Below are positions 1 to 8,182 of a stretch of 64,000 bases of DNA, piece by piece. The translations under genes were made by a program, and so were the position numbers. The stretch spans positions 434,001-498,000 of the forward strand of contig CANMBD010000001.1 of the NCBI GenBank assembly GCA_947495985.1. The letters are read 5' to 3'. Below the pieces are notes generated by a model. It was not told the DNA's origin. It saw nothing but the letters and a program-made list of their open reading frames with translations, and did no database searches. Source of the DNA: an uncultured Sphingomonadaceae bacterium (GTDB lineage Bacteria > Pseudomonadota > Alphaproteobacteria > Sphingomonadales > Sphingomonadaceae). Position 1 is the stretch's first letter. Each line of letters opens with the position of its first letter.

Positions 1-229
1 CTTCCCGCAAATAGTTGATCTGCACTGCCGCAATCAGCCAGCGGTCTCCTTCCGCCCGGTTTTCCATGCCCATGGAGCGGTTGAAACGGACCCGGCCATT
101 TTCAAACAGGTCGGCCATCGCAACATTATTGATATGGCCGAGCAAATCCATGTCACCAAAGCGCGTCTGGGTGACATTGGAAAAGGGATAGCTAGCCTTT
201 GACAGCTGCCAGGGTTCCGGCTTGGACAT
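1..229 (-). CDS. acyl-CoA thioesterase, hotdog fold (3' end cut by window)
   Basis: The first 76 codons of a minus-strand gene are visible; its C-terminus lies beyond the window edge. The sequence TRFGDMDLLGHINN (residues 22-35) is the signature of the 4-hydroxybenzoyl-CoA thioesterase / YbgC hotdog family, where an Asp of the DxD pair (here probably D28) activates water to hydrolyse an acyl-CoA thioester. The following stretch with a GRVRFNR-like helix is also typical. The ATG at 229 lies 28 nt after the stop of the MFS gene on the same strand, so the two may be co-transcribed. Substrate cannot be told from this fragment. Family assignment is fairly sure; a specific function is not. Confidence 0.8.
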   Translation of the reverse strand, partial: MSKPEPWQLSKASYPFSNVTQTRFGDMDLLGHINNVAMADLFENGRVRFNRSMGMENRAEGDRWLIAAVQINYLRE

Positions 230-257
230 AGGGTGCTCTTTGAAATAGTGAGAGAGA

Positions 258-1685
258 TTAGCTCATTTTTGCCAGCAGGTCTTTCTGCAGATGCTTGCAA
301 AGCCATAGATAGGCAAGGCCGGACAGGCCATAGATCATAGCTGTGAAGCGCAATGCATCACGCACCCCTTCGCCCGTGACCTGACGACATGCTTCCAGAA
401 CGGCCTGGCTACCCGCGGCCAATATGTCCGCATCGGTACCCTTGCAAAGTTCCAATGTCATCTGGCTACCTAAGGCGGCATTGCTACTGACATAGGATGC
501 TGACAAATAGTCGCTTATCGCACCAACAAACAGAGGACCAAGCCCATATCCGATCAGGTTGACCACGAATAGTAATATGGCGATTGCTGTCGCTCTTGCT
601 TTCACATCGACGACACCTTGCGCAATCGTATATTGTGAACCCAGATAAGTATAGTGCAGGAATGCCGCAACGATGAGCATCACCAAAGCGGTGGCCTGAC
701 TGTCTGTTGAAAAGCCAATCCAATATAGTGGAAGCGATATAATAAGAGACCATCCCGGAACCCAGGCCACAGAGTTAACATAGCGACCACTCAGCTTCTC
801 GATAGCATATCCTCCTCCGAAGGTTCCGGCCGCCGCTGCGAGCGACACGGGAAGAACCAGTTGAAGGGCGGCATCGGCAATGCTCAATTCATGTACACGA
901 ACAAAGAACGAAACCTGGAAACTGGAAACCCCATAGCCAACAAAAGCGACGATCGTCGCCGCCAAGGCGTTGATCCAATAGCTGCGGTTTCCGCTCAGTC
1001 TTCTCAGCGTTTCGCCAAAGCCGAGCTTCTCAACCTGCGGTGTGCCGGGAGGGTCAGAATAGCCCCGCGGTGGCTCCTTGATCGTGAACAACACGATGAG
1101 GCCAATAAGAACGCCGGGCAGGCCTAATATTATAAACGCTTCGCGCCAGGAAAAAGCTTCTGCAATAGGCCCGCCAAAAGCAGCAGCCAATGCGCTGCCC
1201 AGCGTCACGCCCATTGCGTAGATCGCGAGTGCCCGTGCCCGGCTTCGCGGCGGAAAATAGTCTGCGATGATTGAATTGGCTGGCGGCGTGCAGCCCGCTT
1301 CACCGATTCCTACACCAATACGAAATACCAGTAATGCGATGAAGCTTCCTGCGAGCCCGCATAGCGCCGTCATGATTGACCAGAAGATGACACTGAATGC
1401 GATAATGCGAACGCGGTTATATTGTTCCGCAAACCGCGCGATAGGAATGCCGAAAAGCGTATAGGTCAGGGCAAAGCCAAAGCCCGAAAGCAAGCCGAAT
1501 TGCAAGTCAGAGAGTTGAAATTCCTGAATGATCGGTTCTGAAATAACACCAATCAAAGCGCGGTCGATAAAGTTGAGTGTATAAACAACGAGCAATGAAA
1601 ACAGAACGTAGTTGCGATATCCACTGGTACCAAATGCTTGTCCGGTGTTTGTGGTGGGCGAGCCCTGGGCCTGGGTTGCGCTCAT
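258..1685 (-). CDS. MFS transporter, spinster-like
   Basis: This is a 475-residue inner-membrane protein with about 12 hydrophobic segments and a major facilitator motif A-like loop between TM2 and TM3 (GIPIARFAEQYNR, about residue 98). The GEAGCTPPANSIIADYFPP stretch around residues 130-150 is characteristic of the spinster-like / anion:cation symporter MFS group common in sphingomonads. Start ATG at 1685 is preceded by an AGGAG ribosome site. It lies just upstream of the thioesterase on the same strand and divergent from the NfrB-like gene. Members of this group are often near catabolic genes and may carry organic acids or lipids; the substrate here is unknown. Confidence 0.85.
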   Translation of the reverse strand: MSATQAQGSPTTNTGQAFGTSGYRNYVLFSLLVVYTLNFIDRALIGVISEPIIQEFQLSDLQFGLLSGFGFALTYTLFGIPIARFAEQYNRVRIIAFSVIFWSIMTALCGLAGSFIALLVFRIGVGIGEAGCTPPANSIIADYFPPRSRARALAIYAMGVTLGSALAAAFGGPIAEAFSWREAFIILGLPGVLIGLIVLFTIKEPPRGYSDPPGTPQVEKLGFGETLRRLSGNRSYWINALAATIVAFVGYGVSSFQVSFFVRVHELSIADAALQLVLPVSLAAAAGTFGGGYAIEKLSGRYVNSVAWVPGWSLIISLPLYWIGFSTDSQATALVMLIVAAFLHYTYLGSQYTIAQGVVDVKARATAIAILLFVVNLIGYGLGPLFVGAISDYLSASYVSSNAALGSQMTLELCKGTDADILAAGSQAVLEACRQVTGEGVRDALRFTAMIYGLSGLAYLWLCKHLQKDLLAKMS

Positions 1686-1777
1686 ATCATCTCCTAAATC
1701 TGTTTTTGAGATGATGGCCTGATCCGTCTTGCAAGTCCAGCACGCATTGTCTGGTTTTTCAATAAATTGCTTTGAAA

Positions 1778-1811
1778 TATGTTACATTATGTTACATCGA
1801 GATATATCTCG
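1778..1811. promoter_or_regulatory. operator-like tandem repeat plus palindrome
   Basis: Between the divergent MFS and NfrB-like genes the 10-mer TATGTTACAT occurs twice in direct tandem (1778-1787 and 1788-1797), one helical turn apart. It is followed at once by the perfect 14-bp palindrome CGAGATATATCTCG (1798-1811). Direct repeats phased by one turn next to a dyad are typical of a regulator binding region. No cognate regulator is encoded beside it, so the factor is unknown. The repeat would also overlap an upstream in-frame ATG at 1779, which argues that translation starts further down. Confidence 0.45.
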
Positions 1812-1907
1812 GTAGGCTCATTTCCGCAGGCAGCAGTTGCAGCATTGTTGTTTCGAGCGAGGAATTGGACTGGTAATATTGCCGAAACGACGGGGGCGTC
1901 GCAACAA

Positions 1908-3332
1908 ATGAATGATTATATTCTACCGGCCGTTGAGGTCGTGCAAAAGGAATTGCTTCTCTTCGCAAGCTTGTGTTTCATCATCGGATCCATTGACGAC
2001 ATCATATTTGACATGATGTGGATCGTTCATTCTGCGAAACGAAAATTCCTGATCTATAGCCAATATGATCGTGCCGTTGTCGAGCAACTGCCGTCTTCGG
2101 ACCAGAATCTACCGCTTGCCATATTCGTGCCGGCATGGCGCGAGGCTGCGGTTATAGGGATCATGCTGCGGCGATGTCTGGAGCAATGGGACAAGGACAA
2201 CTATCGTATTTACGTCGGCTGCTACCCCAATGATGATGAGACAATCGCGGCGGTAGCGGATGTGGCGGCCGGTGCGCGGAACATCCGTATCATCATTTGC
2301 GACCATGATGGCCCGACGTCCAAAGCGGATTGTCTGAACCGATTGTGGCGAGCACTATGCGAAGACGAGATTCTTGAATCGACCAGCTACAAGGCCATCA
2401 TTCTTCAGGATGCGGAGGATCTTGTGCACCCCAATGCTCTGGAATTGTTCGACTATCTGATCGACCGTGCCTCACTTGTGCAGATACCTGTTATTCCGCG
2501 CCGCGCTTCGCGCTCGACATGGGTGGCGGGTCATTATGGTGACGAGTTTGCTGAACTGCACGGCAAACAAATGGTGTTGAGAGAAGCTCTTGGCGTATCC
2601 ATCCCGGCGGCAGGGGTGGGATGTGCTTTCAGCCGGGGTGCTCTCGGCAAGCTGTCCGCCCGAACCCAGGGCAAGCCGTTTGACGCGTCCAGTCTTACCG
2701 AGGATTACGAACTTGGCATCAACCTTACCGAAGGGGACGCCCGCGGAATTTTTGCGCGGCTCAAAGACCGACATGGCCAATGGGTAGCTACACAGGAATT
2801 TTTCCCGGACAATTTTGAAGATGCGATAAGACAGAAAAGCCGCTGGATGATCGGGATAGCCTTGTCGGGGTGGGACCGGCTCGGCTGGAAAGCCTGTTGG
2901 CGTGAAAACTGGATGCGCCTGCGCGATCGCAAAGCCAGTTTCGCGGCCATCATTCTGGCATTGGCCTATATCGCAATTCTGTTGACGGGATTATTATATG
3001 TTGTCGGCCTGACCGGCCTCTATCAGCCTAGACCGGTTTCTGGTTTGCTGAAAACCATGCTTGCGTTCAATGCTCTGTTTTTGTTGTGGCGACTGGCAAT
3101 CAAGGGCTATTTTGTATTTGCGCTCTATGGATTGCGCGAAGCCTTGCTCTCGGTTCCTCGAACATTCGTAGCCAATATGATCAATATATTGGCAGCCAAG
3201 CGCGCTCTTGTTCAATATCTACAAATTCTTTCCGGTGCTCCGGCCAGATGGGAAAAAACAAGCCATTTTCATCCCGATACTGCCAACGTCAAGCGGCTAA
3301 GAGCAACCGAAAACATCCGCCGGAGCCAATAA
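1908..3332 (+). CDS. NfrB-like inner-membrane family 2 glycosyltransferase
   Basis: A 474-residue membrane glycosyltransferase that matches, from memory, the N-terminal two thirds of E. coli NfrB (phage N4 adsorption protein B). It has one N-terminal TM, a cytosolic GT-A domain with PAW, DGPTSKADCLN, DAED (D168-D171, DxD role), TEDYELG (E265-D266) and QKSRW (Q309-W313, the QxxRW acceptor motif of processive transferases), then about three C-terminal TMs. NfrB is known to make a c-di-GMP-dependent surface polysaccharide used by phage N4. The C-terminal MshEN-type c-di-GMP domain of E. coli NfrB (about 745 aa) is absent here. An in-frame ATG at 1779 exists, but the alignment with NfrB and the operator-like repeat favour 1908. 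It sits 4 nt before the next gene. Confidence 0.8.
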   Translation: MNDYILPAVEVVQKELLLFASLCFIIGSIDDIIFDMMWIVHSAKRKFLIYSQYDRAVVEQLPSSDQNLPLAIFVPAWREAAVIGIMLRRCLEQWDKDNYRIYVGCYPNDDETIAAVADVAAGARNIRIIICDHDGPTSKADCLNRLWRALCEDEILESTSYKAIILQDAEDLVHPNALELFDYLIDRASLVQIPVIPRRASRSTWVAGHYGDEFAELHGKQMVLREALGVSIPAAGVGCAFSRGALGKLSARTQGKPFDASSLTEDYELGINLTEGDARGIFARLKDRHGQWVATQEFFPDNFEDAIRQKSRWMIGIALSGWDRLGWKACWRENWMRLRDRKASFAAIILALAYIAILLTGLLYVVGLTGLYQPRPVSGLLKTMLAFNALFLLWRLAIKGYFVFALYGLREALLSVPRTFVANMINILAAKRALVQYLQILSGAPARWEKTSHFHPDTANVKRLRATENIRRSQ

Positions 3333-3336
3333 ACCC

Positions 3337-4449
3337 ATGTCCATCAACAAAGGCGCTCCGTTAAGAGCGCTCTCCACCATTGCTATCCTCTGGATAGCGG
3401 TCCGGATTGTTTGGGAAGCGATATTTCCCTCTGCGAATTTGCAGCCAGCAATGGCCGCAAAAATTGATGCTAGCGTGCCGCGCGATGAAAACGCCGTCAA
3501 ACCTTTGATCCGGCCACCGGCTGTTTTTGATAAAATTGCCTTAATCAGCCGTGAGCCGGAACCGCCGGGTGATCGAGGGCAGGGACAGGCCCGCTGCCAA
3601 AAGGTGCCGTCTTTGGCGGTGGGCATGTCCGGCAAATGGCTACAACAGGCGTTACTCGTGAAAACACAATCTGAATCGTCAAAACCGCCCAACTCCACGG
3701 GTGTTGGGGAGCCGATATCGTCAATATCACCAATTGAGGTTTCGGCTTCAAAAAGAGCTGCTGGCTCACTTCCGTCATCAAAGCTTCTATCTGGCTACCT
3801 CTGGGCCTTTGCTAGGCAAAATAACGGACTGGCACAGTTCGGCCAGGCGGCACCAATTGCGCAATCGCCGGGCGGACAATATGGTGGAAGCCAGGCAGGA
3901 GCCATTGTGGCCTATCGATTGGCGGGGAACGAGCAGCGTAGATTATCGACTTTTGTTCGCCTGTCGACTGCCCTGTCCACCGCTGGTGAAGAGGAGTTGG
4001 CGATAGGCATGAGCGCCAAGCCTTTCACCAAGCTGCCCTTGTCCGTGTTTGCTGAACAACGGCTAGGTGCAAAGAATTTTCGCAATCGCGGGACATCGGT
4101 CTACGTGGCGGGAGGAACCGGGCCGGATAGGCTGTGGGCCGATTTCAATCTGGAAACCTATGGGCAGGCGGGCTTTGTCTTTGCCGATAATAGCAGCTAT
4201 TTTTTTGATGCTTCGGCTACCTTGCAGCGCAGGTTATGGGCGCGCGGTGACTATAAGGTTACGGCCGGGGCCGGAATCTGGGCTGGAGGGCAAGAAGGAT
4301 TGACGCGCGTGGATATCGGACCGCGGGCCAATCTTCATATCCCGCTAGGTAAGTTGGATACGCGACTTTCACTGGATTGGCGGCAGCGAGTTGGCGGGAA
4401 TGCACTGCCGGATTCTGGATTGGCAGTAACTGTCGCAACGGGGTTTTGA
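3337..4449 (+). CDS. NfrA C-terminal-like outer-membrane protein
   Basis: A 370-residue protein with an N-terminal hydrophobic segment (about residues 9-30), a low-complexity Pro/Ser/Gly linker to about residue 165, and a C-terminal 200 residues rich in alternating aromatic and polar residues ending in Phe, as expected of a beta-barrel. The C-terminal part resembles the NfrA_C domain, the membrane end of the phage N4 adsorption protein A, though E. coli NfrA is about 990 aa and carries TPR-like repeats missing here. It begins 4 nt after the NfrB-like stop codon, with GGAG inside the end of that gene, so the two are translationally linked. Likely role: the outer-membrane exit or anchor for the product of the neighbouring transferase. 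The family match is by eye and moderate. Confidence 0.6.
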   Translation: MSINKGAPLRALSTIAILWIAVRIVWEAIFPSANLQPAMAAKIDASVPRDENAVKPLIRPPAVFDKIALISREPEPPGDRGQGQARCQKVPSLAVGMSGKWLQQALLVKTQSESSKPPNSTGVGEPISSISPIEVSASKRAAGSLPSSKLLSGYLWAFARQNNGLAQFGQAAPIAQSPGGQYGGSQAGAIVAYRLAGNEQRRLSTFVRLSTALSTAGEEELAIGMSAKPFTKLPLSVFAEQRLGAKNFRNRGTSVYVAGGTGPDRLWADFNLETYGQAGFVFADNSSYFFDASATLQRRLWARGDYKVTAGAGIWAGGQEGLTRVDIGPRANLHIPLGKLDTRLSLDWRQRVGGNALPDSGLAVTVATGF

Positions 4450-4480
4450 TGATCTTGTGTTTCTGGTTTCTCAAAGATTC

Positions 4481-4526
4481 TTGACCATAGTTAGGTCAAG
4501 TCCCTTTATCCTGTAACGAAAAGGGA
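4481..4526 (+). promoter_or_regulatory. two inverted repeats upstream of the TauE-like gene
   Basis: TTGACC (4481-4486) and GGTCAA (4494-4499) form a dyad with a 7-nt spacer. It is followed by TCCCTTT (4501-4507) and AAAGGGA (4520-4526), a second dyad with a 12-nt spacer, ending 15 nt before the next start codon. The first arm also reads as a -35-like TTGACC with an AT-rich TTTATC about 18 nt downstream. It may be a promoter with an operator for the permease, or a weak terminator for the preceding gene. Which one cannot be decided from sequence. Confidence 0.3.
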
Positions 4527-4541
4527 TTAGTCCTTGGAAAT

Positions 4542-5456
4542 ATGGATATTTACCTCCCAATAGCCAATTTGTCAGTCGATGCGTTTGTCATCGTGTTGCT
4601 CGGCGGCCTGGTGGGTATCCTGTCCGGCATGTTTGGTGTTGGTGGTGGTTTCCTCACCACGCCGCTTTTGATCTTCTATGGCATTCCTCCGACCGTCGCT
4701 GCCGCATCCGCATCAACGCAGGTCACGGGTGCCAGTATTTCCGGGGTTGCGGCCCACATGCGCCGGAAGGGCGTTGATTTTCGGATGGGAGCAATCCTGG
4801 TGGTTGGCGGGATTGTTGGTACCTTGATAGGCACCGGCCTGTTCCAGATTCTGCAGCGCTGGGGTCAGATTGATACCGTAATTTCCGTGCTATATGTTCT
4901 GATGCTCGGTAGTATCGGCGCGATGATGGCCAAAGAATCCTGGGGCAGCGTCAAGGCGGTTCGCTCCGGCAAGCCGTTGCCAGCGCGTAAAAGGCGGCAT
5001 CATCCCCTGGTCGCGAACCTGCCGATGCGATGGCGCTTCTATCGTTCCGGGCTCTATATCTCGCCCATCGCGCCTTTCGTGCTCGGCCTGATGACCGGGA
5101 TATTGACAATGCTACTTGGTGTCGGCGGCGGATTTATAATGGTTCCGGCGATGCTGTATCTGCTTGGCATGGGCGCGCAGGTTGTGGTTGGCACTTCGCT
5201 TTTTCAGATATTGTTTGTCACCATTGCCTCAACCATGATGCACAGCATGACTACGAGAGCAGTAGACATCGTTCTGGCCAGCCTGCTGCTGATCGGCAGT
5301 GTCACCGGCGCCCAACTGGGCGCGAAATTTGCGCAGCGGATGCGGCCGGAATATCTGCGGCTCGCCCTTGCTGTCATGGTGCTGCTGGTTGCCATTCGCA
5401 TGGCGTTGGGACTCGGTTTTCAACCGGACGAGATTTATACGGTGCAGCTGTTATGA
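4542..5456 (+). CDS. sulfite exporter TauE/SafE family permease
   Basis: A 304-residue integral membrane protein with eight or so hydrophobic segments and the internal duplication typical of the TauE/SafE (DUF81) family. The motif GMFGVGGGFLTTPLL occurs near residue 30 and its partner LLGVGGGFIMVPAML near residue 192. Family members export or import sulfite, sulfoacetate or related organosulfur anions across the inner membrane; the substrate here is not known. The stop codon overlaps the start of the downstream TIGR02186 gene by ATGA, so the two proteins are probably made together. Confidence 0.88.
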   Translation: MDIYLPIANLSVDAFVIVLLGGLVGILSGMFGVGGGFLTTPLLIFYGIPPTVAAASASTQVTGASISGVAAHMRRKGVDFRMGAILVVGGIVGTLIGTGLFQILQRWGQIDTVISVLYVLMLGSIGAMMAKESWGSVKAVRSGKPLPARKRRHHPLVANLPMRWRFYRSGLYISPIAPFVLGLMTGILTMLLGVGGGFIMVPAMLYLLGMGAQVVVGTSLFQILFVTIASTMMHSMTTRAVDIVLASLLLIGSVTGAQLGAKFAQRMRPEYLRLALAVMVLLVAIRMALGLGFQPDEIYTVQLL

Positions 5457-6226
5457 CTGGGCTGAGATCGAAATTCGCGACGATATTATGCGCTCTTGGT
5501 GCCCTGTTTTTAACCACTGCCAACACCCCGGTCCTGGTGCCCGATGTGTCTCAGGACAAGATCAGCATCCAGGGAGATTTTAACGGCGCGCAGCTGCTGT
5601 TATTTGGCGCGATCACTTATCCGCCAGGTACGCCCAACCGGGATCAGGCTGACATTGTCGTTGTGCTCAAAGGCCCGACGGAATCCATTGTACTGCGCGA
5701 AAAGCAGCAGGTAGCAGGAATCTGGATCAATGCTGCAAGCAGCGAATTCCGCTCCGCCCCCGGTTATTATGCCGTTGCCTCCTCGCGGCCGGTAGAAGAG
5801 ATTGTCGATGACAAGACAGCCGATATTTATGAACTCGGCCTCGACCATCTGCAACTATCACCCGCCAGTGCCATTGACAGCAGGGAACTGGACCGATTTA
5901 CCGACGGACTGGTGGATTTGAACACGCGGGGCAGATTGTACAAGAATCTGCCCAACAGCGTCGAAATCACCGATTCCGTTCTTTATCAGGCGCGGATCAA
6001 TTTGCCTGCCAGCGTGCCCGTTGGTAAATACTCTGCCGAGACGTTCCTGATCATTGATGGCCGCGTTGAAGCCGCTGAAATAAAAGACATTACCATCGAG
6101 AAAATCGGGTTGGGACGGTTCATCACCAACCTGTCCCAGGAAAACGGCTTTATCTACGGCCTGCTGGCGGTTCTGATTTCCGTCGTTCTGGGCTGGGTCG
6201 CGGGCTATTTATTCCGGAAAATCTGA
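5453..6226 (+). CDS. TIGR02186 family transmembrane protein
   Basis: A 257-residue protein with an N-terminal signal or anchor segment (residues 8-25), an extracytoplasmic domain of about 200 residues (begins VPDVSQDKISIQGDFNGAQLLLFGAI) and one C-terminal TM (about 230-253) ending in a short basic tail. The layout and the opening motif are those of TIGR02186, a family of alphaproteobacterial membrane proteins of unknown function that I recall being found beside TauE/SafE permeases. The ATG at 5453 overlaps the permease stop by 4 nt, supporting a joint complex. An open frame extends upstream to 5030, but that part lies inside the permease gene in another frame and is not used. Confidence 0.75.
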   Translation: MTGLRSKFATILCALGALFLTTANTPVLVPDVSQDKISIQGDFNGAQLLLFGAITYPPGTPNRDQADIVVVLKGPTESIVLREKQQVAGIWINAASSEFRSAPGYYAVASSRPVEEIVDDKTADIYELGLDHLQLSPASAIDSRELDRFTDGLVDLNTRGRLYKNLPNSVEITDSVLYQARINLPASVPVGKYSAETFLIIDGRVEAAEIKDITIEKIGLGRFITNLSQENGFIYGLLAVLISVVLGWVAGYLFRKI

Positions 6227-6336
6227 CGCATGTCGTATATTCACAAGCGGACTACCTTTTTGAGAGGCCGGTAAATCTTCCTTAACCATGATGGCTTAAT
6301 CCTGCCGGTAGATAAACAATACAGGATTGTGCCTTC

Positions 6337-8052
6337 ATGTCAGATATGGGTTCTCATAGTTTTCCAGCCGCTCGCCCGCTTCCTTCCGATGATGATGACG
6401 TAGCGGCCGAACCGGTGGCCACATCTGCGCCAACAGCGACGCCGAAGCGGTCTGAAGGGCACAAGATTGGTGAAGTCATTGAAATTGCCGGTTCGGGATC
6501 CCGTATCGTCATGGATGCAGCGGTTCTGGGCAGTTTGACTGAACATCCCGACGCAACCGTAAAAATGGCTGGGCAGGTCGGTAGTCAGGTTAAAATCCGT
6601 GTCGGACAGACATGGTTGCTCGCCAACATCCGCACGCAAAAACTTTACGAAGGTCAGGCCGGCCTGATCATTGCCGAAATTGACTTTCTGGGTGAGGGTG
6701 ATGAAGAACGGCTCACCGGTCATATTTATAATTTCCGCCGTGGTGTGACCCGTTATCCGGTTCCCGGTTCGCTGATCTATGCCGTCACAACCGCTGATCT
6801 GAAACAGGTTTACGCATCCGATGGCCGCGCCAATGTTGAAATCGGTACGGTTTATCCCACCGACGATATTCGCGGTGCTCTTTATGTTGATGCGATGCTC
6901 GGCAAACATTTCGCGCTTTTGGGATCGACCGGTACCGGTAAATCAACATCGGCCGCGCTGATCCTGCACAAGATTTGCGACATCGCGCCAGAGGGCCACA
7001 TCCTGATGATCGACCCCCACGGCGAATATTCGGCGGCCTTCAAAAATAACGGGCGCCTGTTCGACGTGAACAATCTGAATCTGCCTTATTGGCTGATGAA
7101 CTTTCGCGAACATTGCGAAGTATTTGTGCAATCCACCGGCGACGCCAAACAGATGGATTGCGACATCCTCGCAAAATGTCTGCTGGCGGCGAAGGCCAAG
7201 AGCCAAGCCGCGCAGGGTGTGGCTAAGCTGACCGTGGATAGCCCAGTACCTTATCTGTTGTCCGATCTGACGACGATCATTCAAAATGAAATGGGCAAAC
7301 TCGACAAGTCCACCAATTCGGCGCCCTATATGCGGCTGAAGACCAAGATTGACGAGATCAAGGCCGACCCGCGCTACAGCTTCATGTTCTCCGGCATGCT
7401 GGTTGGCGATACGATGGCTGACTTCCTGTCGAAAATTTTCCGCCTGCCTTCCGACGGCAAACCGATTTCGATTATCGACGTATCAGCCGTCCCTTCGGAG
7501 ATTACGCCGACTGTGGTCGCCGTCTTGAGCCGTCTGGTTTTCGACTATTCTATCTGGGCGAAAAATGAGCCTCAGCGGCCGATCCTGTTGGTCTGTGAAG
7601 AAGCCCACCGTTACATCCCCAATGATGATGTCGGCGGCGACAGCAGTGTCCGCGATATTTTGAGCCGGATTGCAAAGGAAGGCCGTAAATATGGTGTCTC
7701 GCTGGGCCTGATTACGCAGCGTCCATCGGATTTGGCCGAGGGCGTATTGTCGCAATGCGGTACCATATTGTCCATGCGTCTGAACAACGACCGTGACCAA
7801 GCCTTCGTGAAAGCCGCCATGCCAGAGGGCGCACGCGGTTTCCTCGACTCCATTCCGGCGCTGAGAAACCGAGAGGTTATCTGCTGTGGCGAGGGTGTCG
7901 CCATTCCGATCCGCGTATCGCTGGATACGCTGGTCGAAGAACGCCGTCCTGCGTCGGAAGATCCGATGTTCAGCGAGCTATGGCGCGAAAATGGCGGTGA
8001 GGAAGAGATTATCCAGCGGGTTATCAAGCGCTGGAGAAGTCAGGGGCGTTAA
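6337..8052 (+). CDS. HerA-like DUF87 ATPase
   Basis: A 571-residue P-loop ATPase of the HerA/FtsK superfamily. After a low-complexity N-terminus (about 1-45) comes a beta-barrel HAS-type domain (about 45-165), then the Walker A GSTGTGKS (residues 196-203), a Walker B/sensor region with LLVCEEAHRYIP (about residue 425) and the downstream ITQRPSDLA and RLNNDRDQ segments seen in archaeal HerA. HerA proteins form hexameric DNA translocases that usually act with the nuclease NurA in end resection; no NurA-like gene is adjacent. The gene stands alone, with 110 nt upstream and 130 nt downstream. DNA processing is an inference from family; the partner is unknown. Confidence 0.82.
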   Translation: MSDMGSHSFPAARPLPSDDDDVAAEPVATSAPTATPKRSEGHKIGEVIEIAGSGSRIVMDAAVLGSLTEHPDATVKMAGQVGSQVKIRVGQTWLLANIRTQKLYEGQAGLIIAEIDFLGEGDEERLTGHIYNFRRGVTRYPVPGSLIYAVTTADLKQVYASDGRANVEIGTVYPTDDIRGALYVDAMLGKHFALLGSTGTGKSTSAALILHKICDIAPEGHILMIDPHGEYSAAFKNNGRLFDVNNLNLPYWLMNFREHCEVFVQSTGDAKQMDCDILAKCLLAAKAKSQAAQGVAKLTVDSPVPYLLSDLTTIIQNEMGKLDKSTNSAPYMRLKTKIDEIKADPRYSFMFSGMLVGDTMADFLSKIFRLPSDGKPISIIDVSAVPSEITPTVVAVLSRLVFDYSIWAKNEPQRPILLVCEEAHRYIPNDDVGGDSSVRDILSRIAKEGRKYGVSLGLITQRPSDLAEGVLSQCGTILSMRLNNDRDQAFVKAAMPEGARGFLDSIPALRNREVICCGEGVAIPIRVSLDTLVEERRPASEDPMFSELWRENGGEEEIIQRVIKRWRSQGR

Positions 8053-8143
8053 TCCTCAAGCCCACTTTTATCTTTGTTCATAGGTTGTTGGTCGAACAGC
8101 AATGGCGAAACCACGCTGTTCGATTACATCTGTAGTCAATAGG

Positions 8144-8160
8144 CCGAGCATGATGCTCGG
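8144..8160. repeat. 17-bp palindrome in the leader of the 8183 gene
   Basis: CCGAGCAT (8144-8151) and ATGCTCGG (8153-8160) are exact reverse complements around one central base. The site is 84 nt after the HerA-like stop and 22 nt before the next start codon. It could be a transcription factor operator or a hairpin in the mRNA leader. There is no following T-run, so a terminator is less likely. Confidence 0.4.
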
Positions 8161-8182
8161 TCCGGTTGGATGGAGAACAGAG

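Noticed and set aside
1779..1907. N-terminal extension of the NfrB-like protein from ATG 1779
   Set aside because: The extension has no similarity to NfrB, covers the tandem repeat and dyad, and lacks a ribosome site; ATG 1908 fits the family N-terminus.
6282..6299. CtrA-like TTAA...TTAA pair upstream of the HerA-like gene
   Set aside because: The spacing between the TTAA elements is 10 nt rather than the 7 nt of the CtrA consensus.
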